A DNA stretch of 64,000 nt from JACDAE01 sp963744875 (GTDB lineage Bacteria > Chloroflexota > Ktedonobacteria > Ktedonobacterales > Ktedonobacteraceae): contig CAVUVQ010000010.1 of assembly GCA_963744875.1 (NCBI GenBank), forward strand, positions 558,001 to 622,000, in the 5' to 3' direction. Position 1 is the stretch's first letter, and each line of letters starts with the position of its first letter. The position numbers were made by a program, and so were the translations under genes. Under the pieces are notes generated by a model. The model saw only the letters and a list, made by a program, of their open reading frames with translations, did no database searches and had not been told where the DNA came from. Shown here in pieces: positions 9,248 through 17,873 of this stretch.

Positions 9248-9988
9248 TCAACTATGGGCACGCCGCGAGCGCTTAAACAAAATCCAGCCCATCCCACCCA
9301 GAAGCACCAGTATCATCCCTAATCCCACACGCCCAGCAGGCGTACTCAAATTGAAGAGAAGAAATGTAAAATCGCGGGATGGAACCTGCTGATCAGTGCC
9401 ATAAATGGGTTGGGCAGTTGTACCTGGAGGTTGAGGCTGCACCACCTCTGTTGCCGCCGTCGCTATTGCAGTGACAGTCACACGTGGAGAAATATTATGC
9501 GCCCGATCAGCAGTTGGTGTCTTCGTACCCGCGTCTCCACCAGCCGAACTATTTGTCGACGATGACGCAGAAGATCTAGTACTGGTACTAGAGGTAGCTG
9601 TCGGCCCACCATGTATAAGCGTGGGTCCTATTCCCGAGAAAAAGAAGATCACACCGATGATTGCCGCCAATGCACTCATTGTACGTAAAACTCCACGCAC
9701 ATAAGGATTCATCCTGCGACGCGTTGGTCTGATCGGTGTAGGAGCTACCATAACAGGCTGGGAGATCGGCTCAGCTACTTCCATAGACAAGACAAAGGAA
9801 CGCGGCAAGGTCGGCTGGGGTAAAGCATGCAGCATTGCGACCGTCTGCCGTAACGCAGTCAACGCTCGCTGACACTGCGGACAGGTACTCAGATGGGCTT
9901 CCCATTGAGCCTGCTCCTCCGCTGAAGCCTCTTTATCGAGAAGGGCCGAAAGCTGTTCAGTTGTCAGATGCCGCTTGTCTTGTGCCAC
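9248..9988 (-). CDS. Anti-sigma factor with zf-HC2 zinc-finger (RsiW-like)
   Basis: 246 residues. The N-terminus has the zinc-finger anti-sigma fold with an H-x3-C-x2-C site (AHLSTCPQC), then a linker, a membrane helix (~100-120), a Ser/Thr-rich extracellular stalk and a second hydrophobic segment near the C-terminus followed by Arg/Lys. GTG start with GGAG seven bases before. It follows the ECF sigma gene by 33 bases, the usual sigma/anti-sigma order. Inferred role: holds the sigma factor at the membrane until an envelope signal triggers release, perhaps by proteolysis. Confidence 0.85.
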   Translation of the reverse strand: MAQDKRHLTTEQLSALLDKEASAEEQAQWEAHLSTCPQCQRALTALRQTVAMLHALPQPTLPRSFVLSMEVAEPISQPVMVAPTPIRPTRRRMNPYVRGVLRTMSALAAIIGVIFFFSGIGPTLIHGGPTATSSTSTRSSASSSTNSSAGGDAGTKTPTADRAHNISPRVTVTAIATAATEVVQPQPPGTTAQPIYGTDQQVPSRDFTFLLFNLSTPAGRVGLGMILVLLGGMGWILFKRSRRAHS

Positions 9989-10021
9989 GCCAGTGCTCCG
10001 TTATAATATCATTGCTTGTTC

Positions 10022-10645
10022 TCATGTAAGACGATAATTACGTGGTAAAAGTTCCCTGTGCTGATCGAGATAGATACGCAGACGTGCACGTCCACGCGAG
10101 ATGCGCGAGCGTACGGTGCCGATGCTGGTCTGCGTCGACTCCGCCACTTCCTCATAGGAAAGTCCCTGCACATCGCAAAGAACAATGGCTACACGCTGAT
10201 CCAATGGGAGTTTCTCCAGGCCTTGCTGAATCATACCTTGAAGTTCCTGGGTGAGGAGCATCTCTTCCGGATTATCCGCTGGCTCACTACTCGCCAGCGC
10301 ACCCAGAACTTCGGGCGATGGCGTCTCGTCTTCCTCAGTCAAATACTCCAACGACTCTGCAGGATGACGCTGGACGCGCCGCCAATGATCGCATGCCAGG
10401 TTAGAGCTGATGCGCAATAACCAGGCACGGAACGATGCACCACCATGATAAGAAGAAATATTGCGAAAGGCCGCAAAGAAGGCATCCTGCGTCACATCCT
10501 CCGCCACATCCGTATTACCAACCATACGATAGACCGTGCCATAAACAATCTGCTGATAGTGCAAGACAAGTTGATTAAATGCAGCAACGTCCCCACGTTG
10601 ACTGCGGGCAATCAACTCCTCCTCATCCTGCGCAATTTTGCTCAT
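10022..10645 (-). CDS. ECF sigma factor (RpoE/SigW-like)
   Basis: 207 residues with sigma-70 region 2 (YGTVYRMVGNTDVAEDVTQDAF, ISSNLACDHWRR) and region 4 (LEKLPLDQRVAIVLCDVQG, then SYEEVAE and GTVRSRISRGRARLR). The ATG at 10645 has GAGG upstream; the ATG 18 bases earlier has none. It directs RNA polymerase to a stress or envelope regulon and is paired with the anti-sigma gene downstream. Confidence 0.92.
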   Translation of the reverse strand: MSKIAQDEEELIARSQRGDVAAFNQLVLHYQQIVYGTVYRMVGNTDVAEDVTQDAFFAAFRNISSYHGGASFRAWLLRISSNLACDHWRRVQRHPAESLEYLTEEDETPSPEVLGALASSEPADNPEEMLLTQELQGMIQQGLEKLPLDQRVAIVLCDVQGLSYEEVAESTQTSIGTVRSRISRGRARLRIYLDQHRELLPRNYRLT

Positions 10646-10677
10646 GGCGACCTCATCTCTCATGTGCTATTTGCGCT

Positions 10678-10686
10678 AGTGTAGCA
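10678..10686 (-). promoter_or_regulatory. Candidate extended -10 promoter of the ECF sigma operon
   Basis: On the minus strand TGC-TACACT, about 33 bases before the ATG. No clear -35. Confidence 0.35.
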
Positions 10687-10706
10687 TATATTGCTGGATT
10701 TGGGAA

Positions 10707-12623
10707 TCATAATAAGCGTTGAATATCTCTCTTCAAGGCTTCATAGCTCTGATAACGCACCGTTGTATCCTCAACCAGCGCACGACTCAAAATACCCTCC
10801 AGCACAGGCGAGATATTGGAATTAAACATGCGCACAGGCGGATACGCTGGATAGTGCGGCGGCGCTACATTGGTCAACGCATGATGCATACTGGCCGCTA
10901 ATGCATAGATGCAGGTACGCTGATCGTATGGCCGATCCTGAATAGGTAGATAGGGTGAGATGCCAAGCTTACGTGTAGTACGCCTTCTGCCAATCTCATG
11001 CCGCGTTCGGGAACCTGCCGGTACTGGTGGAGGTGCAATCTTAAAACCTGTCAGCAGTGCTCGCCCACGCTTATCGATGATGATATTCGCTGGCGAGATA
11101 TCATAATGACGCAAGGACGGTCGCTGCCGTTCTAGTACAATCAAAACATTTAATAGTGTATTCATATAACTAAGCACATCACGTTCAGGAAGAGGCTGCA
11201 GCAGTTTCTGCAGACGTTCATCCAGGCTCTCACCATCGATATATTCCTGCACCATATAGTAATAATTGCCCTCGGCGAAGCGATCCAATATAACCGGTAG
11301 CAAGGGATGACGCACACTCGCAAGCTGCCCTGTTGCCTGCTCATAATAGGCCACATCTTTCGCGCGTTGTGCCAGCGGTTCAGCACAGCACTCCCAACGC
11401 TTGAGAAATACTTTGCGTCCCTGGGGATCGGTCGCAATGGCACTCGTGACGCGCGTCTCTTCGGATTGACGCAGGACATGTTTAATAATATAGCGTCCCT
11501 GCCGCAACGCCACCCCAACTAATGGGCTATGATCGACCAACGTTGGTGGCAAGGTGAGGCGACCACAATGTGAACAGCAACGCTGCCCAAACCGCACCGG
11601 CGTTTCGCAATAAACGCAACGGCGCGTATCATAATCTGCCCCGCAGTTTGTGCAGCGTTGCGCCCCAGTACGATTCTGCTGCCCACAATGATGACAGACA
11701 TAGCGCTGCAATGCTACCTCGATTGCACTGGCATAATTATCGGCAAACTCACTCACACTATAGTAACGTTGACGATAATCTTTGCTCAAGGCACGCAAAA
11801 GCACAGCCGCAACTTCAGCCGGGATGCGTGCATTCCACTTCTGTGGTGAGAGCGGTGTCTCCTTGAGGTGCGCATTCCACATCTCTTCCAGCCGTTTGTG
11901 TACAAACGGCGTGCGACCAGTCAGCAACTCATAGCAGCAAATAGCCAGCGCATATTGATCGGAATCGCGCCGTGGATTGCCTTGCCACTGCTCAGGCGGC
12001 ATATAGGCTGCTGTCCCTGTTACCTCACCTAAAGATGCATGCGTCTGCATGCCAAGATAGAACGTAGTACCGAAATCTGAGAGCAAGATCTGACCGTTAC
12101 GCCCGATGAGCAAGTTGCCCGGCTTCACATCCTGATGCACCAGCCCATTATTGTGCACATAATAGAGCGCATCGGCGGTCTGCTGAATATAGGGAACGAG
12201 TTCTTCGGCAAAGGACTGTCGTCGTGTGCCATCGCTCTTGCGAAACAGATCAAGAATCGTCTGTGGCGCATATTCCATCACGAAGTACGGTTGTTCATTC
12301 TCCTGCAACTGCCCAAAGTTATAGACTGGCAGAATATTTGGATGCTGCATACTGGCGATGCGCCGCGCCTCCTGGAAAAAGTTGGCCTGTGCTTTAGCGT
12401 TAAACTGATCCAGGCGCAATACCTTCAAAGCAAGAATACGACTGAGGGGAGCTGGCTCTCGCACTTTATAAACATAACCATAGCTTCCTGCACCAATGAA
12501 AGAGACAACTTCGTAGATACCAATATGCGCTCCTTGCACGAGAAAGTCGCAACGCTGGCAGCAGACGGCGGTATCTGGATTCTCATGCCCTCCGCTGGCG
12601 CGTGGATTGAGGCAGCGAGCCAC
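10707..12623 (-). CDS. Serine/threonine protein kinase with zinc ribbons and a C-terminal pseudokinase
   Basis: 638 residues. An N-terminal Cys cluster (C4, C21-C25) is followed by a complete kinase: glycine loop IGAGSYGYV (~43-51), Lys67, HQD at 163-165 with KPGN, DFG at 183-185, and MPPEQW. Residues 310-353 hold four CxxC pairs (double zinc ribbon). A second kinase fold (~375-638) keeps a lysine (FLKRW) and HYDISPANI but has TGF in place of DFG, so it is probably catalytically impaired. No transmembrane helix is obvious. GTG start with GAGGA. It is a single gene upstream of the ECF sigma operon. Likely a soluble signalling kinase regulated by its pseudokinase half. Confidence 0.88.
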   Translation of the reverse strand: MARCLNPRASGGHENPDTAVCCQRCDFLVQGAHIGIYEVVSFIGAGSYGYVYKVREPAPLSRILALKVLRLDQFNAKAQANFFQEARRIASMQHPNILPVYNFGQLQENEQPYFVMEYAPQTILDLFRKSDGTRRQSFAEELVPYIQQTADALYYVHNNGLVHQDVKPGNLLIGRNGQILLSDFGTTFYLGMQTHASLGEVTGTAAYMPPEQWQGNPRRDSDQYALAICCYELLTGRTPFVHKRLEEMWNAHLKETPLSPQKWNARIPAEVAAVLLRALSKDYRQRYYSVSEFADNYASAIEVALQRYVCHHCGQQNRTGAQRCTNCGADYDTRRCVYCETPVRFGQRCCSHCGRLTLPPTLVDHSPLVGVALRQGRYIIKHVLRQSEETRVTSAIATDPQGRKVFLKRWECCAEPLAQRAKDVAYYEQATGQLASVRHPLLPVILDRFAEGNYYYMVQEYIDGESLDERLQKLLQPLPERDVLSYMNTLLNVLIVLERQRPSLRHYDISPANIIIDKRGRALLTGFKIAPPPVPAGSRTRHEIGRRRTTRKLGISPYLPIQDRPYDQRTCIYALAASMHHALTNVAPPHYPAYPPVRMFNSNISPVLEGILSRALVEDTTVRYQSYEALKRDIQRLL

Positions 12624-12758
12624 GTTATTTTATCCTCTTCCAATTTTATTCAGTATAGATATAATACCATTGATAGTTTCTCATTAATATCTACGTCTCT
12701 ACAGGGTATGGGTTACGAACCTACAAAAGAAACCACTAGAATCCTTTCTAATACGTCC

Positions 12759-12797
12759 GAGGACAAAATACAAAATTTCCAGCTACAATTTGTCCTC
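12759..12797. repeat. Inverted repeat between thiN and the kinase gene
   Basis: GAGGACAAA (12759-12767) and TTTGTCCTC (12789-12797) form a perfect 9-bp stem. It lies ~30 bases beyond the thiN stop. No T-run follows, so terminator function is only possible. The rest of the 205-base gap shows nothing recognisable. Confidence 0.4.
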
Positions 12798-12828
12798 AGG
12801 GGCATCATTTCTTGGCTTCTACCCCACT

Positions 12829-13473
12829 TCATATCTCCCTTTTATCTGTATGTATCACGAGTAGCAAGCCACGCTCCAAACTCACCCTGGCACGTTCACT
12901 CGTGAGAACATTGCTCACTCCACGTGGTTTGCCGAAATAGAGTGTCTCACCATATAAGGGATAGTAAAGGTCCGTCGTACGTACCCCCACAGCCTCACCT
13001 ATCAGAGGTAGCAACGAAAGCAGATCGCCGGGTTGTCCCTCAATCGTTGTACTCCCAGGACCACGCACCAGCCAGCAAATCGCCGGGCCATCAATGATCC
13101 GGATAGGAATTGTCTCAAAGCCCGCTAATAGCAATATATTCGCCATCGTATGATCGAAACGCTCTCCATTGATGCCACCTAGAATTGTGATACGCGTGGC
13201 TCCATGCTCCAACGCCACCTGTACCGCCAGTTCTGTATCGGTCTCATTCTTCTCCACCTCGGCACGGATAAGCTGGCTCCCCATCGTTACCAGATCATCC
13301 TCAGATAAAGTAAGCGAATCGAAATCACCGACGATAATCGCTGGCGTACAACCATACTGAAGCGCTATACTGGCCCCGCTATCCGCTGCAAGGATCAGGT
13401 CGGCACTGGCAATAGCTTTCTCGACCGCTTTACCTGCTTGCAAAGTACCTCCTACGAAAATAACTGCGTGCAT
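12829..13473 (-). CDS. thiN: Thiamine pyrophosphokinase
   Basis: 214 residues with the family landmarks: VIFVGGTL at the start, ADSGA, VGDFDSL, a K-x-x-TD-x-E motif (EKNETDTELA), and GGINGERFDHTMANI. The enzyme transfers pyrophosphate from ATP to thiamine, giving thiamine diphosphate. Length is normal for the bacterial TPK family. No other thiamine genes are nearby. A weak AAAGG precedes the ATG. Confidence 0.9.
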   Translation of the reverse strand: MHAVIFVGGTLQAGKAVEKAIASADLILAADSGASIALQYGCTPAIIVGDFDSLTLSEDDLVTMGSQLIRAEVEKNETDTELAVQVALEHGATRITILGGINGERFDHTMANILLLAGFETIPIRIIDGPAICWLVRGPGSTTIEGQPGDLLSLLPLIGEAVGVRTTDLYYPLYGETLYFGKPRGVSNVLTSERARVSLERGLLLVIHTDKREI

Positions 13474-13584
13474 TGATGTATGCCTTTCGGTAGATTTAGT
13501 TGCTATATCTCTGTACAGGACGTTAATATATGATGATATGATTTTGGTGCGTCTGATAAATAGTAAAGAAGGTCTAAAAAATAT

Positions 13585-14982
13585 ATGACAAGTAAATCAC
13601 CACAATCCTGGGGGCGTTATCCCACTGTTGAGCCGGAGCAGGTCGTGCCGCTCTTCTGGCGCAATGAGCTACCTATCTTATCTGACTTTAGCACATCTGT
13701 GCTTCCCTATGGCTATGGGCGCAGCTACGGCGATAGTTGCCTGAACGAAGGCGGCGTCTCGCTTGATGCCACCTACTTGAGACGCTTTATCTCTTTCGAC
13801 GAGGAGCAGGGACTGTTACGTTGTGAAGCCGGTGTCTCGCTGGCTGACATTCTGGACGAGTTTGTACCGCGTGGCTGGTTCTTGCCCGTGACGCCTGGCA
13901 CCAAATTCGTCTCGGTTGGTGGTGCGATTGCCAATGACGTTCACGGGAAAAATCATCATAAGGCCGGTACTTTTGGCTGTCACGTCACCCAATTTGAACT
14001 ATTACGCTCAAATGGCGAACGTCTTCTTTGCTCACCAACTGAGAATAGCGAGTTGTTTCGCGCAACCATCGGTGGCTTCGGCCTGACCGGATTGATTTTA
14101 TGGGCCGAGTTTCGCCTGAAACCAATTCGCTCTCCCTATATTAGCGTGGATCATATCCGCTACAACTCACTGGCAGAATTTATGGAGATTGCCGCCGACT
14201 CCGATAAAGATTTTGAGTACACTGTAGCGTGGTGCGATTGCTTGAAGGGCGGCAAATATCAGGGCCGGGGTCTTTTTATACGTGGCAACCATGAAGATTC
14301 ACCCGCCTATGCCCATAAACCATTGCCAAAAAATTTGCCGCTGATAGTTCCATTCGATTTTCCTTCCTTCACCTTGAATAGTCTGACTGTAAGAGCTTTT
14401 AACGAAGTTATTTACCGCATGCAACGCCAGAAGCATGTCCATAAAGTTGAGTCGTATAATCCATTTTTCTATCCGCTCGACTCGGTGCATAATTGGAATC
14501 GCATCTATGGCAAGCGTGGCTTCTTCCAGTATCAGTGCGTAGTGCCGTTCGACAATGGCTACGAGGTCATGAAGGAGATTCTTGATCGCATCGGTCATGC
14601 GAAAGAGGGCTCATTCCTGGTGGTGCTCAAAGAATTTGGGAATATAGTTTCGCCCGGCATGCTTTCTTTCCCACGTCCTGGTCTGACACTGGCGCTGGAC
14701 TTCTCCAACCATGGTCAGAAAACGCTGCGCTTCCTGGATGATCTTGATGCTCTAGTTCTTCAGAGCGGCGGTCGCGTCTACCCGGCGAAAGATGCACGCA
14801 TGAGTCCCGAAAGCTTTCAGACATACTTTCCTGAATGGGAAGCATTCACCCGCTACATCGACCCAAAATTCTCTTCGAGCTTCTGGCGTCGTGTCACAAC
14901 GGAAGAAACTCCAACGCAGAAGCTTCAAGCGCTTTCTGCCACACCTACTACACAAACAGCTTTGCCTGGAAATGGACGATAA
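13585..14982 (+). CDS. FAD-linked oxidoreductase, DprE1-like
   Basis: 465 residues of the VAO/FAD_binding_4 fold. The FAD-contact stretch PYGYGRSYGDSC near residues 42-53 and the later VTPGTKFVSVGGAIANDVHGKNHHKAGTF region (read in two parts) match decaprenylphosphoryl-ribose 2'-oxidase (DprE1). It is followed five bases later by a short-chain dehydrogenase, the same order as dprE1-dprE2 in actinobacteria. Inferred reaction: oxidation of a polyprenyl-phosphate pentose at C2, with the partner reducing it to the epimer. Which sugar this organism uses is unknown. GAAGG lies upstream of the ATG. Confidence 0.78.
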   Translation: MTSKSPQSWGRYPTVEPEQVVPLFWRNELPILSDFSTSVLPYGYGRSYGDSCLNEGGVSLDATYLRRFISFDEEQGLLRCEAGVSLADILDEFVPRGWFLPVTPGTKFVSVGGAIANDVHGKNHHKAGTFGCHVTQFELLRSNGERLLCSPTENSELFRATIGGFGLTGLILWAEFRLKPIRSPYISVDHIRYNSLAEFMEIAADSDKDFEYTVAWCDCLKGGKYQGRGLFIRGNHEDSPAYAHKPLPKNLPLIVPFDFPSFTLNSLTVRAFNEVIYRMQRQKHVHKVESYNPFFYPLDSVHNWNRIYGKRGFFQYQCVVPFDNGYEVMKEILDRIGHAKEGSFLVVLKEFGNIVSPGMLSFPRPGLTLALDFSNHGQKTLRFLDDLDALVLQSGGRVYPAKDARMSPESFQTYFPEWEAFTRYIDPKFSSSFWRRVTTEETPTQKLQALSATPTTQTALPGNGR

Positions 14983-14987
14983 GATAC

Positions 14988-15722
14988 ATGAGAGTAGCTA
15001 TTATAGGGGCAACATCCGCGCTTGCCCACGAAACCGCGAAATGTTTTGCTAAAAACGGCGCAGAACTGTTTCTAGTGGCCCGCAATGCCGAGAAATTGCA
15101 GGCGGTCGCCGACGACCTTAAAGTGCGCGGCGCACCACGCGTCGAAACCTATGTGCTCGATCTCAATGAGCTTGAGCACCACGAGGAAATGCTCGCTACA
15201 GCGGTCCAAACCTTTCAGGGTCTTGATCGCCTCTTGATTGCACATGGTACCCTGGGCGATCAGCACAAATGTGAATTGAGCGTGGCCGAAACGTTGAAAG
15301 AACTCAATACAAACCTGATCAGCATTATCTCTCTACTCACCCTCAGCGCGAACTACTTCGAGGAGCAGAAACGTGGCTGCATCGCGGTCATCTCATCGGT
15401 GGCAGGTGATCGCGGACGTGGCAGTAACTATGTCTATGGTACTGCCAAAGGTGCGCTCACTACCTTTTTGCAGGGTCTGCGCAATCGTCTAAGCAAATCG
15501 CATGTCGCCGTCGTAACCATCAAACCAGGCACCGTCGATACGCCAATGACGGCTGGAATGAAGAAAGGACTTCTGTTCGCCAGGCCCCAGGTCGTTGGTG
15601 AAGGTATCTATCGCGCTATGCAGGGTGGGAAAGATGTCGTCTACTTGCCCGGCTACTGGCGTCCAATCATGTTCGTGATCAAAAGCATCCCCGAAAAAGT
15701 CTTCAAACGTCTGTCTCTTTAG
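14988..15722 (+). CDS. Short-chain dehydrogenase/reductase, DprE2-like
   Basis: 244 residues. Rossmann nucleotide-binding start VAIIGATSALAHE, then the catalytic Ser (VISSVAGDRGRG) and YxxxK (YVYGTAKGA). The C-terminal hydrophobic stretch (MFVIKSIPEKVFKRL) resembles the membrane-proximal tail of DprE2 proteins. The ATG lies five bases after the stop of the DprE1-like gene, so the two are translationally linked. Predicted to reduce the keto-sugar intermediate made by its neighbour. Confidence 0.78.
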   Translation: MRVAIIGATSALAHETAKCFAKNGAELFLVARNAEKLQAVADDLKVRGAPRVETYVLDLNELEHHEEMLATAVQTFQGLDRLLIAHGTLGDQHKCELSVAETLKELNTNLISIISLLTLSANYFEEQKRGCIAVISSVAGDRGRGSNYVYGTAKGALTTFLQGLRNRLSKSHVAVVTIKPGTVDTPMTAGMKKGLLFARPQVVGEGIYRAMQGGKDVVYLPGYWRPIMFVIKSIPEKVFKRLSL

Positions 15723-15734
15723 TAGAAATTTTTG

Positions 15735-15782
15735 GGTTCGGAGCATTCACGACTACAAATAGTAGGCCAGAGGCTCCGAACC
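15735..15782. repeat. Inverted repeat in a 407-base gene-free gap
   Basis: GGTTCGGAGC (15735-15744) and GCTCCGAACC (15773-15782) form a perfect 10-bp stem just after the DprE2-like stop; possible terminator without a T-run. The remaining gap to 16129 is AT-rich with repeated TATTAGAAATAT-like words and holds no gene that I can see. Confidence 0.5.
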
Positions 15783-16129
15783 ACGTCCTACTAAGCATAT
15801 CTCCCCAGTGGCGTTTTCTATGTATAGTTACAATCAGGACATCTTCCATAGGAAGACTCTACATCGTGCAACAGAGCCATTTCTTCGCCACTTTCTTTTA
15901 CTTTTTTACACAGAAGAGGAAAATTTAACCCTGATTTCTATCCTCTTTATTAGAAATATTAGCGCATAACTCTATCCCTTATTAGAAGTATTAGAAATAT
16001 CGAAGACTATTGACTCTATACGTAAGCCATGTTACTCTATTTTCCATAGACTTACATGGAAGTAAATACAACTTTATCTATATATTTATTTCCTATATGT
16101 ATTAATTTCCCCTTTATAAGGAGCTTTTA

Positions 16130-17623
16130 GTGAAACGCAGAAATGTTATTACAGTAGGGTTATCTCTCTCTTTACTTCTCGCGCTGTGTGGCGCATTCTT
16201 CATTTCTACTACCTTTCATCACACTGCACAGGCTGCAAGGCCTCGGGCAACCACACCGATAGCCTGGCCTGCCTTCGATGGAGGTGGACAACGTAGCGGA
16301 GTGAATAGCAGCGAAACGACAATTACAACTGTCAATGTTGGCACACTCAAGCAACTGTGGCATGTTACCTTGCCTGCTACGGTCGATGGAGCGGCAGCAG
16401 AATTGCCCAATGTTCAGACTGCAGTTGGTACAAAAACACTGCTTTATGTAACAACAAGAACTGGCAGCCTGCTTGCTGTAGATGCCAGTAATGGTGCGGT
16501 AATCTGGAGTCAGAATACGACTGGACCAAACTATACGACAAGTTCACCCGCCATCGATCCCGCTGGAACGTTTGTCTATGGCTATGGCCTGGATGGAAAA
16601 GTGCATAAGTATGCCGTTGGCACAGGTACCGAAGTAGTCAATGCTACCTGGCCTACCCTACTAACAAACATGCCAAACGTTGAGAAAGGTTCGTCTTCCA
16701 TCAACATTGCCAACGGCTACCTGTACATGAGTATAGGTGGATATCCTGGCGATGGAGGTCACTACGAGGGCCATATCATCGCGGTCAACTTGAACACAGG
16801 CATCAAAACAGTCTGGAATAGTGTGTGCGCGAATATTACACATATTCTTGGAACTACTGAATGCGCCGACATACAGGCTGCCATTTGGGGACGGGCGGCA
16901 CCAACTGTTGATCCTGTGACAGGTAATATCTTTGTCGCAACCGGCAATGGACCGTTCAGAGGTGATGGCCTCAGCTTTGGCGATAGCATCATTGAGCTGA
17001 CCCCCAACCTCTCTAAAGTTGTTGATAGCTACACACCATCCGTCTATGCAACAATGCAAGCCAATGACCAGGACCTTGGTAGTACAGATCCTGTGCTCCT
17101 TCCTAAACAGGCAGGCAGTAAAACACCGTATCTGCTCGTCCAGGGCAGCAAGGATAACAATATACGCCTGATCAATCGACAAAACCTCTCTGGTCAGGGC
17201 AGTCCCAATCACGTCGGAGGTGCACTCCAGGTCATCAGCCAGCCAATCAAAGGTGATGTCGATACGCAACCAGCCGTCTGGACCGATGGCAATGGAGTCA
17301 CCTGGGTTTTCATCACTAACTACTCAGGACTAATGGCATACAAGGTCGTAACCACAAATGGCAATACCATGCTCCAACTGGCTTACCAGAGCACCACTGA
17401 TGCTGGTAGCTCACCATTCATCGCGGATGGCGTTCTCTTTATCCAGGGCAATAATGTATTATACGCTCTTAACCCCACCACAGGAGCACAATTGTGGAGT
17501 AGCAACCAGAATTCTGCAGGAGGCTCGATTGGTGGCCTGCACTGGCAGAGTCCGATAGTGGTCAACGGACGAGTCTATGTTCCTGATAGTAATGGTGGCC
17601 TGACCGCTTACGGCCTGGCCTGA
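16130..17623 (+). CDS. Secreted PQQ-like beta-propeller protein
   Basis: 497 residues. GTG start with AAGGAG upstream. Residues 1-35 are a signal peptide (KRR, hydrophobic core, A-Q-A cleavage site). The rest is a beta-propeller of PQQ/PQQ_2-type repeats: LKQLWHVTLPA, LLAVDASNGAVIWSQN, LYALNPTTGAQLWSSNQN, VYVPDSNGGLTAYGL. Family members either use PQQ as a dehydrogenase cofactor or serve as non-enzymatic scaffolds like BamB. No haem motif or Cys-Cys pair of quinoprotein dehydrogenases is visible, so function is open. Confidence 0.8.
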   Translation: MKRRNVITVGLSLSLLLALCGAFFISTTFHHTAQAARPRATTPIAWPAFDGGGQRSGVNSSETTITTVNVGTLKQLWHVTLPATVDGAAAELPNVQTAVGTKTLLYVTTRTGSLLAVDASNGAVIWSQNTTGPNYTTSSPAIDPAGTFVYGYGLDGKVHKYAVGTGTEVVNATWPTLLTNMPNVEKGSSSINIANGYLYMSIGGYPGDGGHYEGHIIAVNLNTGIKTVWNSVCANITHILGTTECADIQAAIWGRAAPTVDPVTGNIFVATGNGPFRGDGLSFGDSIIELTPNLSKVVDSYTPSVYATMQANDQDLGSTDPVLLPKQAGSKTPYLLVQGSKDNNIRLINRQNLSGQGSPNHVGGALQVISQPIKGDVDTQPAVWTDGNGVTWVFITNYSGLMAYKVVTTNGNTMLQLAYQSTTDAGSSPFIADGVLFIQGNNVLYALNPTTGAQLWSSNQNSAGGSIGGLHWQSPIVVNGRVYVPDSNGGLTAYGLA

Positions 17624-17660
17624 CCTCTCCAACTAAAATTTTATACATTGGCTCACGAAA

Positions 17661-17724
17661 AAAGACCTCTCACAAGTACTGAACCCGTTGAAAAAATATG
17701 TTCAGTACTCGTGAGAGGTCTTTT
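17661..17724. terminator. Strong Rho-independent terminator
   Basis: The left arm AAAGACCTCTCAC-AGTACTGAAC (17661-17684) pairs with GTTCAGTACT-GTGAGAGGTCTTT (17700-17724), a ~23-bp stem with one unpaired base on each side, ending in TTTT. The A-run at the other end makes it potentially bidirectional. Confidence 0.85.
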
Positions 17725-17873
17725 GGCGCTTAGAGTAAACTATTAATATAAACCATGTATTGTTTACCTGCTGCTTCCCGTACGGGTAGGGATGCAAGCT
17801 TGCCTCCACCCGGTCCCAGTTTAAGCTTTTAAGCTTAGTAGAGGCACAATTTATAAACTCGTGTGGAGTATTT

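Noticed and set aside
16661..17269. 202-residue minus-strand frame opposite the PQQ gene
   Set aside because: Shadow of the propeller gene; no domain.
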